DNA from: Phyllobacterium bourgognense
Lineage (GTDB): Bacteria > Pseudomonadota > Alphaproteobacteria > Rhizobiales > Rhizobiaceae
Assembly: GCF_003337575.1 (NCBI RefSeq)
Contig: NZ_QPJM01000008.1
Coordinates: 1-64,000 of the forward strand
DNA: 64,000 nucleotides
Direction of reading: 5' to 3'
Below the pieces are notes generated by a model, which ran no database searches, was not told the origin of the DNA, and was given only the letters and a program-made list of their open reading frames with translations. The position numbers and the translations under genes were made by a program. Positions within the stretch are counted from its first letter, which is position 1. Each line of letters begins with the position of its first letter. Of the stretch, positions 34,893-43,260 are shown piece by piece.

Positions 34893-36283
34893 TACGCCTG
34901 CTCCAGTCCGTCCAAATTCAGTGACATCCGTACCCGAGTGCCTCGTGCCGAAGACTCTATTGTGAAATGGCCGCCAAGGCTTTCCACCCGGTCCCTTAGT
35001 CCGGCAAGTCCAATACCGCTACGACAGACATCGGCAGGATCGAAACCCGGCCCGCTGTCAGAAACATCGACTACAACGCGCTGATCCCGGAAAGTTTCCA
35101 CAACCCGTTGTTCAATGCCTCCACCATGCTGGAAGCCGTTGTTCAAAGCTTCTTGTATAAACCGATAAATGCAAATTTTTGCCGAAGGTTCAAGCTGCAC
35201 CGGCGTGCCTGATATCGATATATCGACGCTCGACCCGGTGCGATACTCGTGGGCTTTGACCGCCCGTTGGATGATTTCCGGCAAATCGGCCGCCTCTATA
35301 TGTGGCAGCACGAGGCCTTCGCAGATGTTCCTGATCTCACGCATCGCCTCGTCCAGGCTTTCCTTTATCGCCATCACTTCAACTTCACGCGTTTCTTCCG
35401 AGACGGCAGGATTGACAAGGACATCGCTGTCCAACCTCAGCGCAGCGAACGCCATGAGTTGCGCGGGGCCGTCATGGATATCCGCCCCTATGCGCCTGAG
35501 ATAGCTCTCATTCAGTGCCGCCGCACGTTGAGAGGCGCGTTGGACACGCGCATGTAACCTCTTATTTTGCAGCAGCAGATCGGAAAGCTCGCTCACCCGT
35601 TGCTTTAGGTCCCTGCGTTGGTCGTCGATGGTCTTGCTGCCGCGCAACACGATCACGGACAAGACCAGAAAAAAAGCCAGTGTAAAGAAGGCTACAGCAA
35701 GCCAGCTGCGCAGGCGCGCCTGATCCAAACTGTGTTGAAATTCGTCAGCTATCTCGTAAAATTCCGATACGGCGACCACTTTGCCCGACCACGGTTGGAG
35801 GACCGGATTATAAATCTCCAGAAGCGGCTTGCCGCTCGCCCGCTCAGCTTCGCTTTCCACGTCATCAATCTTGTTAAAATTAGCGACCATCTTGCCAGCA
35901 AACGCCGTCTTCAGGTCATCGTTGACGGCAAAGCGTTTGCCCATAAGCTTTTTGTCGTTGGAATACAGAACCAGCCCGTCGCTTCGCCAGAGTCTGAAAG
36001 ACATGAGCCTCGCAGCCAGCGCCCCCTGCCCCAACGTCTCATCCAACGCACGCGTAACGGTTTCGTCGAGCATCTGATTGGTTTGCATGTCGGGAAGAAT
36101 GGGCGCGACAACGCTATCCACATACAAGGCGGTTGCCGCCGCCGAATTACGAGTAACGGCAGCTTCAATCAAGCCCGCGACAAAAGCGCCAATCAAAATC
36201 ATCGCACCCACCGAGACTAACCCTCCAATGAGCAGAAACTGCCTTGCAAGAGACTGAGAATTCCAGCGGGTCAGCAGATTCAT
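34892..36283 (-). CDS. Membrane histidine kinase, HisKA_3 (NarX/DegS) type
   Basis: A 463-residue sensor kinase. Membrane helices at residues 15-40 and 193-213 flank a periplasmic sensor of about 150 residues with no recognisable fold. A coiled coil (DDQRRDLKQRVSELSDLLLQ) leads to the dimerisation/phosphorylation domain with His270 in YLRRIGADIHDGPAQLMAFA. The ATPase domain shows EALNNGFQHGGG and VDVSDSGPGFDPADV, then GIGLAGLRDRVESLGGHF. It is the cognate partner of the overlapping response regulator. No strong ribosome site precedes the ATG. The 438 bases upstream contain no supportable gene apart from the terminator at 36662. Confidence 0.92.
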   Translation of the reverse strand: MNLLTRWNSQSLARQFLLIGGLVSVGAMILIGAFVAGLIEAAVTRNSAAATALYVDSVVAPILPDMQTNQMLDETVTRALDETLGQGALAARLMSFRLWRSDGLVLYSNDKKLMGKRFAVNDDLKTAFAGKMVANFNKIDDVESEAERASGKPLLEIYNPVLQPWSGKVVAVSEFYEIADEFQHSLDQARLRSWLAVAFFTLAFFLVLSVIVLRGSKTIDDQRRDLKQRVSELSDLLLQNKRLHARVQRASQRAAALNESYLRRIGADIHDGPAQLMAFAALRLDSDVLVNPAVSEETREVEVMAIKESLDEAMREIRNICEGLVLPHIEAADLPEIIQRAVKAHEYRTGSSVDISISGTPVQLEPSAKICIYRFIQEALNNGFQHGGGIEQRVVETFRDQRVVVDVSDSGPGFDPADVCRSGIGLAGLRDRVESLGGHFTIESSARGTRVRMSLNLDGLEQA

Positions 36284-36661
36284 GGCTGTGTACGTTGGGT
36301 TGGCTCAAAGCCCTTTGATCGAGGCGATATTCGAATGTCAGTTAAGCACCGATAACCCGATGCGTTCATTGTCAATCTCCATTCTGGGTACCCATGCGGT
36401 CGCAGCACCGGTCTGCCCATAGCGGTCGCGAGCCACGAGTTTCGTTCTACCGCGATGTGTCGCGTGATCACCGTTAGCGCAATGTCTGCCATCGTGCAAA
36501 TTGTGCATGGGTTGGTTTTCGCCGCGTGCCTCGTTCAATATTCCGCGGCATTCTTGTTCGAAAGCTCGCTGTGTTGACGCTACTTTCGATGGCCGCTGCG
36601 TTCATAAGATGAAGATTTGGAATTCTTCCCAACTGAACATGACGCCGTGTCAGCTCCCTGT

Positions 36662-36687
36662 GAAAACAGCGACCCGAAGGCCGCTGT
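36662..36687 (-). terminator. Intrinsic terminator after the second Gly-rich gene
   Basis: On the reverse strand, ACAGCGGCC-TTCG-GGTCGCTGT forms a nine-base-pair stem (one G-T pair) closed by a UUCG tetraloop and followed by TTTTC, 35 bases after the stop codon of the gene at 36722. All features of a rho-independent terminator are present. Confidence 0.85.
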
Positions 36688-36721
36688 CGAAAGATTACCC
36701 AAGTATAGATCCTTTAAGATC

Positions 36722-37237
36722 CTATTGGCGCGCATCCAGCAATGCATCAATGCGATCGACCTGTGCCGGGGTGAGCGTGCGGCCAAAGGCGGTTTCAAGC
36801 TGTGCAACCGCATCGTCAAGCGCCTCCTCCTGCAGTGCAGGGTCAGTCAGCGCCAAGGCCTCTTCCCGGCTGCGCTCATAGGTCGCAATCTTGCCTACGG
36901 AAGAGTTCGGTGCGGCCCGCTCTCTTGCCCGTGCAGACGCATGCGCAGCGTTGAGCGGACCCAATCCAGTTTTATCGTCGTCGCTGTCCAGGGATGATTT
37001 CTCGACTTTGGCTTTGTCGTGGGCATTTACAGAATTGCCGCGCTCGGACGATTTGCCATGGCTTCCACCGTTGTTTCCTTTACCGCCGCCATTGCCGTTG
37101 CCGCCACCATTGCCACCGCCGTTTTTGGCAAATGCCGAACCTACGGGATTGAAGTGATCTGTGGTTGCACACATTGCGCCGGCAAAAAACAAACCAAGAC
37201 ACGCTGCTGCGACGATACCAACTTTAGATTGAACCAT
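36722..37237 (-). CDS. Secreted Gly/Asn-rich protein of unknown function, second copy type
   Basis: A 171-residue protein; the start at 37237 follows GAGGAGG by seven bases. Residues 1-37 form a signal peptide (VAAACLGLFFAGAMCATT, ending SAFA). Residues 39-61 are GGGN/GGGK repeats like those of the protein at 33716. Residues 95-171 form a helical domain beginning GPLNAAHASARARERAAPNS, a pattern I recall from uncharacterised rhizobial proteins, and ending in a helix-rich FGRTLTPAQVDRIDALLDAR. The C-terminal domain differs from that of the protein at 33716, so the two share only the export signal, the Gly-rich linker and the promoter module. A strong terminator follows. Confidence 0.72.
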   Translation of the reverse strand: MVQSKVGIVAAACLGLFFAGAMCATTDHFNPVGSAFAKNGGGNGGGNGNGGGKGNNGGSHGKSSERGNSVNAHDKAKVEKSSLDSDDDKTGLGPLNAAHASARARERAAPNSSVGKIATYERSREEALALTDPALQEEALDDAVAQLETAFGRTLTPAQVDRIDALLDARQ

Positions 37238-37288
37238 TATCCACCTCCTCAATGAATTGCATGCCGACAGAGCCGGACCGACGATCCA

Positions 37289-37353
37289 AACATAGGCTTC
37301 TTCGGGGAACGAGAAATCGGACTAAAGACCTACCAGTAAAAATCAATAGGCCT
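37289..37353 (-). promoter_or_regulatory. Promoter-like module D, in front of the second Gly-rich gene
   Basis: On the reverse strand the half-site AGGCCTAT (from 37353) precedes, by 21 bases as in module B, the diverged dyad TAGGTC-TTTA-GTCCGA (37317-37332). A TATGTT box (37289-37294) stands at the same distance as TATGGA in modules A and C. It is the most diverged copy, but the spacing of all three parts is conserved. It lies about 50 bases before the ATG at 37237. Confidence 0.55.
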
Positions 37354-37427
37354 AACGCGTGTAGGCTCGTCGACCTCGCCGTTGGCGGCATAGCGGGTCA
37401 AACTGGGGCCTTTTGTTCTTTCAAGAT

Positions 37428-38822
37428 TTACTTTGCGTCGTGTACGTGCCCGAAAAAGTGGGCATCCTGTTGCTGACGCAAACCAAGAAGGTGTGAGGTT
37501 TCCAGCCCCACATCCGCGAGCCGGATTGCATCGCCCGCCTTCACCGGGCGGATCAGTCTGCGGTTGGCCACCAGATAGAACGGAGCTGGTCGCTCGGCAG
37601 CGAGCCGATCCGCAGGAACGAGGACGGCCGATACCTGTTCAATGGCATGGTGGTGTCCCGTCGCAGCCAGTATTCTGCCGCTGCCAAGATCGGCTTCCGC
37701 GATGGCGGCGATATCGAAACGCGGTTGCGGGTGCCGTGACCCACTGGAGCGAAGCTTCAGACCTGCTTCGAGGACACTGGTAGCCGCCTCAAGCCCGAGA
37801 AGGTGGCGCGGGAGGTAGACCATCGCCGTCGCTCCGTTGCGGCTTAGAACATGGCCTTTTTCAGCGAGAAGGCTCCAACTCGCCGTGTCGCGGCACCGAA
37901 TCACGACGAAGACTCCGCCGGCAAAGCTGACTTCGCCAGGCAAGCGCAGGCAATGGAAAACATCCATTCGGCGCTCGCCCTTCAAGAGCCCCCCATCTGT
38001 CTGCGCGGAGAAGAATGTTGGCACCTCCGAAATCCGGGCTATAGGACAATGAAGGTCTGGGCGGTCGGGGACAAGATCGATCGAATGGGAGACGACCACG
38101 AGTTCGCAAAGATCGGGAACCGCGCGTTGCGGCAATGCGGCGGCCGACCGTGACCGGGCGGCGGCAATTTCGGTGACATCACGTTGGCCAAGTTCAATGT
38201 GATCGGCAAAGCCGGGAGCATCGATAGTGACGCCATTGCTCGTAAGCGTTTGCGTCAGAGGATCGAAGAGGAAATCATACTCGCTGGCCTTTCCGGCGCA
38301 GACAATTTCGAAGCCCAGAACCTCTGCCCATGTAACAAGGCCGATCAGCAGGCTGGGCTGATCGCCATCGACCGGAGTAACCACTGTTCCCCTTTGCGAT
38401 GCCATTCGAGCCAGGCCGGGCCCGATAACGCTGTCAACCTCTTTCGATACAAGCGCGACATGTTTGCCGGCAGCAATTGCCAGCTCGGCATGACGTGCAC
38501 CGGCTTCCGGGTGCCCCGTCGATTCGACCAGCACATCAAATGGCAAATCGACGATGTGCGCGACGTCTTCGGCAGCAATGTACAGGCCATTCTCCCAGGC
38601 CCGCCTGGCCTCGTCCGTGCTGCGGCATTCAGCGACCTCCTCGAAGCCGGCGGACCTCATGGCCGCGGCAGCCGTAGCGACATCGACATCGACGGCGATG
38701 CGCAGATCGAGGAGAGGAACATGCCTGCCCTGGGCCAGGAAACTTCGGCCAAACCCGCCAGTGCCTACGATGCACACGCCGATGGGCCGTGGTGCATGGC
38801 CAAAATAATCATGATAATTCAC
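37428..38822 (-). CDS. NAD(P)-dependent oxidoreductase with C-terminal SAF domain
   Basis: A 464-residue protein. The N-terminal Rossmann domain begins PIGVCIVGTGGFGRSFLAQG, with the homoserine-dehydrogenase-like VDVDVATAAAAMRSAGFEEV and LVESTGHPEAGARHAELAIA. The C-terminal part has a SAF-type domain (YLVANRRLIRPVKAGDAIRL). The substrate is unknown; proteins of this layout are often mislabelled as flagellar. The GTG at 38822 has GAAAGGAT upstream and leaves a 25-base gap after tctA; the longer ATG frame would overlap tctA by 65 bases. It ends the operon pdxA2-tctC-tctB-tctA and probably oxidises the imported hydroxy acid or its product. Confidence 0.8.
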   Translation of the reverse strand: MNYHDYFGHAPRPIGVCIVGTGGFGRSFLAQGRHVPLLDLRIAVDVDVATAAAAMRSAGFEEVAECRSTDEARRAWENGLYIAAEDVAHIVDLPFDVLVESTGHPEAGARHAELAIAAGKHVALVSKEVDSVIGPGLARMASQRGTVVTPVDGDQPSLLIGLVTWAEVLGFEIVCAGKASEYDFLFDPLTQTLTSNGVTIDAPGFADHIELGQRDVTEIAAARSRSAAALPQRAVPDLCELVVVSHSIDLVPDRPDLHCPIARISEVPTFFSAQTDGGLLKGERRMDVFHCLRLPGEVSFAGGVFVVIRCRDTASWSLLAEKGHVLSRNGATAMVYLPRHLLGLEAATSVLEAGLKLRSSGSRHPQPRFDIAAIAEADLGSGRILAATGHHHAIEQVSAVLVPADRLAAERPAPFYLVANRRLIRPVKAGDAIRLADVGLETSHLLGLRQQQDAHFFGHVHDAK

Positions 38823-38847
38823 GGTGTTGATCCTTTCGGTACGGCGC

Positions 38848-40371
38848 TTAAACCTTCGCCGAATGTCCTGCGGCACGGCGCCGGAGATTGCGGACGCCGA
38901 CTGCGTTCGCAAATACCGGCCAGAGAAGCATCAGCAGCCCCAGTGCCATGATTCCAGTGACCAGCGGGTTCGACCAGAAAATCGATAAGGAGCCGTTGGA
39001 CATCAGCATGGATTGGCGGAAAGCATCCTCAGCCTTGTCGCCAAGGACCATGGCGAGAACGAGCGGAGCGATCGGGTAGTCCAGTTTCTTGAACAGGTAG
39101 CCGAGTACGCCGAAGCCGAGCACCAGCCACATATCGAAGGTTGAATTGGCTATCTGATAGGCCCCTGAAAAGATAATGGCCACGATCACCGGTCCGACGA
39201 TCGAGAAGGGTACGCGCAGAATGGACGCATAGATCGGAACCGTGGCAAGTACCAGCACAACGGCGACGACGTTGCCAAGATACATCGACGCAATGAGACC
39301 CCACACGAAATCCGGTCGGTCGATAAAGAGCATGGGTCCGGGTGTCAGCCCCCATATCATCAGCCCTCCCATCATCACCGCCGCCGTTGCCGAGCCAGGC
39401 ACGCCAAGGGCAAGCATCGGGAGCAGCGCCGCTGTACCTGCCGAGTGGTCGGCCGTCTCGGGCGAGACGATGCCGCGAGGGTCGCCCTTGCCAAATCCGG
39501 ACTTGTCCTTGGCAAACCGCCGCGCCAGGCCATAGCTCATGAACGAGGCCGCCGTCGGGCCGGCCGGCGTGATCCCCATCCAGATGCCAATCACCGTTGA
39601 ACGCAGGATCGACCAGCTGTAACGGGGCATTTCCTTTAACGCCTTCAGCACATCCACGATCCTGACCCGCGCCTTGATGCCATCAAACCGCAAGCCTTCT
39701 TCGGTGGTCAGCAGCAACTCGCCAATACCGAAAAGCCCCATGACCGCCACGAGGAAGGAGACCCCCTTGATCAGATCCGGAATGCCGAATGTAAGGCGCA
39801 ATCCGCCTGAAATCGTATCCATGCCAACGGTGGCAAAGGCAAAGCCCAGCATCATCGTGACAAGAGTCTTGGCCGGTGCATTTCCGCTCATTCCGATGAA
39901 GCTGGCGAATGCCAGAAAATAAACGGCGAAAAATTCCGGCGACGAGAACTGCAATGCAAAACCGGCAACCCAGGTGGAAAGCAGGGTGATCATGATCACA
40001 CCGGCCAATGCCCCGATACCCGCGGACATGAACGCAAGCGTCAGCGCCCGTGTTGCCTGCCCGTTCTTTGCCATAGGATAGCCATCAAAGGTCGTTGCCA
40101 CAGATGAGGGTTCACCGGGGATATTGAAAAGTATCGAGGTCGTTGAACCACCAAACAACGCGCCCCAATACATGCAGGACAGGAGGATGATGGCCGAGAT
40201 CGGATCCATCGTGAACGTCAGCGGCAGGAGCAGCGACACGCCGTTCGGCGCACCGAGGCCCGGGAGTACACCAACGAGGATCCCCAGCATGACCCCGATG
40301 ATCATGATAAGAATGTGGTGACCGGTGATGATGGTCGAAAATCCATCCATCAGGTAGCTGAAATTTCCCAT
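38848..40371 (-). CDS. tctA: Tripartite tricarboxylate transporter large membrane subunit TctA
   Basis: A 507-residue membrane protein with about 12 helices. The family hallmark is GVLPGLGAPNGVSLLLPLTF near residue 40, followed by GALFGGSTTSILFNIPGEPS. Similar elements recur in the second half (GITPAGPTAASFMSYGLARR, GTAALLPMLALGVPGSATAA). The start MGNFSYLMDG at 40371 has GGAGG eight bases upstream. With TctB and the periplasmic TctC it forms a secondary, ion-driven importer for carboxylates. The cargo is unknown, but the neighbouring pdxA2 and oxidoreductase suggest a sugar acid or hydroxy acid. Confidence 0.92.
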   Translation of the reverse strand: MGNFSYLMDGFSTIITGHHILIMIIGVMLGILVGVLPGLGAPNGVSLLLPLTFTMDPISAIILLSCMYWGALFGGSTTSILFNIPGEPSSVATTFDGYPMAKNGQATRALTLAFMSAGIGALAGVIMITLLSTWVAGFALQFSSPEFFAVYFLAFASFIGMSGNAPAKTLVTMMLGFAFATVGMDTISGGLRLTFGIPDLIKGVSFLVAVMGLFGIGELLLTTEEGLRFDGIKARVRIVDVLKALKEMPRYSWSILRSTVIGIWMGITPAGPTAASFMSYGLARRFAKDKSGFGKGDPRGIVSPETADHSAGTAALLPMLALGVPGSATAAVMMGGLMIWGLTPGPMLFIDRPDFVWGLIASMYLGNVVAVVLVLATVPIYASILRVPFSIVGPVIVAIIFSGAYQIANSTFDMWLVLGFGVLGYLFKKLDYPIAPLVLAMVLGDKAEDAFRQSMLMSNGSLSIFWSNPLVTGIMALGLLMLLWPVFANAVGVRNLRRRAAGHSAKV

Positions 40372-40407
40372 CGGCATCTCCTCCAAGGCGTCCCGGCAAT
40401 TGCAGGA

Positions 40408-40908
40408 TCAGTAAATTCCGAGCCAAGCTTCGATTGGCCCCTTGAGCAGCGGCACCTGAAAGCCGATCTCAAAAACAAGATAGAACAGTGCGGAAACGGC
40501 GAGCGCGGCGCAGGCCGATATCCACCACCGGTAGCCTCCCTGCCATTTCATGGAGCCGAAGATGTAGAGCGCCGTACCGACGTAGAGACCAAGGAGCAGC
40601 GATATGATGATGAAGGCAACGATAGGCAGAAAAAACCCAAGGACCGGTTTGGCCCGTTCGATATCAAGAAAAACCTCACCTTCGTGATTGTAGAAGAAGA
40701 GGCTGCGCAAGAGGGTAACCATACTTCCGAGGATGACCAGGCTACCGACGATGAAGGGGAAATAACCTGCCTCGGGTCCCGTATCACTCCAGCCGACCCC
40801 GCTTCGCCACGACGCAGTGCAGATGGCGATTCCGGCGCCTCCGGTCAGGAAGGTTGTTACGATTTCCATCGTCCTGCGGGATACATATCCCTTTTGCAAA
40901 TCGGCCAT
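40408..40908 (-). CDS. tctB: Tripartite tricarboxylate transporter small membrane subunit TctB
   Basis: A 166-residue protein with four hydrophobic segments (TFLTGGAGIAICTASWRSG, AGYFPFIVGSLVILGSMVTL, FFLPIVAFIIISLLLGLYVG and VSALFYLVFEIGFQVPLLKG). The phrase GPEAGYFPFIVG matches the conserved GPGxFPxxxG of TctB proteins. The start MADLQKG at 40908 has GGAGGAG just upstream. It is located between tctC and tctA as usual. The family is poorly conserved, so identity rests on topology, this motif and position. Confidence 0.88.
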   Translation of the reverse strand: MADLQKGYVSRRTMEIVTTFLTGGAGIAICTASWRSGVGWSDTGPEAGYFPFIVGSLVILGSMVTLLRSLFFYNHEGEVFLDIERAKPVLGFFLPIVAFIIISLLLGLYVGTALYIFGSMKWQGGYRWWISACAALAVSALFYLVFEIGFQVPLLKGPIEAWLGIY

Positions 40909-40932
40909 GCTCTCCTCCATCCGCCATCAAAC

Positions 40933-40959
40933 GCGAGGCGCCCAACGCGAGCGCCTCGC
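40933..40959 (-). other. Intercistronic hairpin between tctC and tctB
   Basis: GCGAGGCGC and GCGCCTCGC form a perfect nine-base-pair stem with a nine-base loop. It sits just after the in-phase tctC stop at 40967, with no T-run. It is placed after a binding-protein gene like the hairpins at 3100 and 11365. Confidence 0.7.
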
Positions 40960-40966
40960 GATCAGA

Positions 40967-41951
40967 TCACTCGACCAGCCAGCCTTCACGCTTGAGCACC
41001 TTGAGCACATTTTCGCGATCACTGGTCTGATAGCTGGTAAAGTCACCGCCAGCGAGGAACTGCGACGTTTGCGAAGTCTTGGCCACATAGTCGGCCCCAT
41101 TCCGGGGTCTCGGAGACCTTCTTCAGAACGTCGCGATAGAATGTCACGGCGTCCTCGCCGACTCCCGCAGGCAACCAGACCGTGCGCGGCATGCGGTAGC
41201 TGTCAATCGCGAGCCCGGCCTCGGCGCATGTCGGTATGTCGCTCCAGCCCTTGCCGTCATGCACAGGCTCGCTTTTGGGAAAACGGTCGGGCCGGAAGAC
41301 GCATAGCGGCTTCACCATTCCCGCCTGCCATTGGCCGCGGTTCTCATTGGGATTGTTCACATTGGCGTCGATGTGGCCCCCAGCCAGCTGAACTGCTGCC
41401 TCGCCGCCGCTCTTGAACGGAATGTAGCGGAACTCGGCCCCTGTCGTCTCCGCTATGGTCGAGACGAGAATCTGATCCGTGTCCTTGGACTGGCTGCCGC
41501 CGAACTGGATTGCTTTCGGCTCGGCCTTTGCTGCCGTCACGAAAGTCTTGATGTCATTGACTTCGGATTTGCCGTTCACCCAGACCAGGAACTCGTCAAG
41601 CGCGAGTGCGGCGACCGGCGTCAGATCTTCCGGCTTGTAAGGAACAGCGGCAACACTCGGCAACAGATATTCGTTGTTCGTGCCGAATGTCAGTTTGTAA
41701 GGATCGCCCTTGTAACCGGCGGCGTAGACGAAACCCTCGGCGCCGCTGCCGCCACCCTTGTTGGTCACAACGACCGGTGCCTCCATCAATTTATGCTTGG
41801 CGATGATGGATTGAACCGTCCTGGCAAAGTTGTCCGTGCCGCCACCTGGCCCGGAGGTGACAACGAACTCGACTGGTTTTGTCGGTTCGAAGGCCATTGC
41901 CGGAGCGACGGCTGTCATCGCGAGCAGTGTTAATGCGATTTGTTTCAACAT
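40967..41951 (-). pseudogene. tctC: TctC substrate-binding protein gene with a 3' frameshift
   Basis: The frame from 41951 encodes a 302-residue Bug/TctC-type protein. It has a signal peptide ending AMAFEP, then VEFVVTSGPGGGTDNFARTV, VVVTNKGGGSGAEGFVYAAG and FIPF-like receptor-loop regions. After TPEWG it runs into an unrelated short tail and stops at 41043. Removing one G from the GGGG run at 41095-41098 restores the family ending (ADYVAKTSQTSQFLAGGDFT, then VLKVLKREGWLVE) and a stop at 40967, next to the hairpin and tctB. The intact protein would be 327 residues. Either the gene is a recent frameshift mutant or the extra base is a sequencing error in a homopolymer. The truncated product lacks the last helices. 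Confidence 0.85.
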
Positions 41952-42018
41952 ATCAATTCCTCCCTGTTGCTATACCGCCCGCCGCATGCTCCTACCCGGC
42001 GGCACGGTGCTGTCCTCG

Positions 42019-43080
42019 TTAACGCAGATTGCGCGCCGCCTCCCTCGAGGCGATTTGCTGCGTGGCCATCCTCGCCGCCAATAGCCCGGCCTCGCGCGAG
42101 GCGCCGACGTCGGCAACGCCGTGGCCGGCAATATCGTAGGCTGTGCCGTGTGCCGGGGTGCAGAGCGGGAATGGCAGCCCACCCATCATTGTAACCCCCT
42201 TGTCGAAGCCCATCATCTTCATGGCGATCTGACCCTGGTCGTGATACATGGTCAAAACTGCGTGGAAGCCTTCCTTCAAGGCCCGCAGGAATACCGTGTC
42301 TGCAGGAAAAGGCCCATCCACAGCGTAACCGGCAGCCTTCGCACGGGCGACGGCAGGCTCGATGACTTCGATTTCCTCCATTCCGAAACTGCCGCCATCG
42401 CCAGCGTGCGGATTGAGCCCCGCGACTGCGATTTTGGGGTTGCCGATGCCGGCGAGGCGCAGACAGGCGGCCGTTAGCTCGACCTCCGCCAGGATAGCAT
42501 CGATGCTGATGTGGGCGGAAACGGCGGAAAGCGGGATATGCGAGGTGACACGCGCATTCCAGATACGTTCGAGCACGTTGAACTCACGCATCTTGCCGTT
42601 GAATGAAAGGACATCGGAGACAAATCGAATCTCGTCGTCGTAGCCGGGATAGGCGTAGCGCATCGCCTTCTTGTTGAAGGGTGTGAAGCAGATTCCGTCA
42701 ACGCGGCCTTTGTCGGCCAGATGGAGAGCGAAGCGAAAATTTTCAGTCGCAAACAGACCACCCGCAAGTGTTGCCTCGCCGCGCACAACATCCTTGGGAT
42801 CGAGATTGCCAAGGTCAACGAAGACTGGCCGCTCCGAGAGTCCGGTCGAAAAATCACTCGCCGACCGATAGTCGAGATCGAGATCGACATTTGCGATCGC
42901 AGCCCCCTCCTCCAGGATGCGACGATCGCCGACGGCGATGAAATGCGCGGCCTCCCTGAGTTCCGGCAGCACAAGCATGCGTGCGGTCAGTTCCGGACTA
43001 ATCCCGGCCGGATCGCCCATGGCAAGCGCCAGAACGGGTCGCACAGCCTCGGCAGTGGCTGCTGGTTTGGCGTTCGCCAT
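42019..43080 (-). CDS. pdxA2: PdxA2-type 4-phospho-hydroxyacid dehydrogenase
   Basis: A 353-residue NAD-dependent decarboxylating dehydrogenase of the PdxA family. Motifs: LALAMGDPAGISPELTARML at the N-terminus, FTPFNKKAMRYAYPGYDDE, GLNPHAGDGGSFGMEEIEV, and LTMYHDQGQIAMKMMGF, then CTPAHGTAYDIAGHGVADVG with metal-binding His and Asp residues. The start at 43080 follows GAGGAGGAG; the longer frame has no support. Catabolic PdxA2 proteins act on 4-phospho-D-threonate or -erythronate made by a DUF1537-type kinase. That kinase is not in this window. It is the first gene of the operon with tctCBA, divergent from a GntR regulator. Confidence 0.85.
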   Translation of the reverse strand: MANAKPAATAEAVRPVLALAMGDPAGISPELTARMLVLPELREAAHFIAVGDRRILEEGAAIANVDLDLDYRSASDFSTGLSERPVFVDLGNLDPKDVVRGEATLAGGLFATENFRFALHLADKGRVDGICFTPFNKKAMRYAYPGYDDEIRFVSDVLSFNGKMREFNVLERIWNARVTSHIPLSAVSAHISIDAILAEVELTAACLRLAGIGNPKIAVAGLNPHAGDGGSFGMEEIEVIEPAVARAKAAGYAVDGPFPADTVFLRALKEGFHAVLTMYHDQGQIAMKMMGFDKGVTMMGGLPFPLCTPAHGTAYDIAGHGVADVGASREAGLLAARMATQQIASREAARNLR

Positions 43081-43128
43081 GAAAACTCCTCCTCTCAGTG
43101 ATGCGAAAAGGACTACAAACAAATCTTT

Positions 43129-43153
43129 CTGTATGCAAGCATTTTGTATACAG
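43129..43153. promoter_or_regulatory. Candidate GntR operator
   Basis: CTGTAT (43129-43134) and ATACAG (43148-43153) form an inverted repeat with a 13-base spacer; the right half lies in TTGTATACAG, which differs by one base from the MatR-type palindrome at 21917. It lies between pdxA2 and the divergent GntR gene, a natural place for the regulator to control both. Confidence 0.5.
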
Positions 43154-43260
43154 TATAAAAAATAACGTATGAAGGCAGTATCATTTCTGTTCGAGCGGTG
43201 CAAAAATGATGCAAGGAACCGACTCGCCCCTGGGGCGGCGGTATGAAGGGGAGACACACC

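Noticed and set aside
36339-36440. Direct repeat GCGACCGC(T)ATGGG upstream of the histidine kinase, considered as a fifth promoter module
   Set aside because: A CAGACC is present, but the dyad and the spacing of the parts do not match the four accepted modules.
37428-38822. Annotation of the SAF-domain protein as a flagellar basal-body (FlgA) protein
   Set aside because: The SAF domain is shared with FlgA, but a Rossmann NAD site and the carboxylate-transport neighbours point to a metabolic oxidoreductase.
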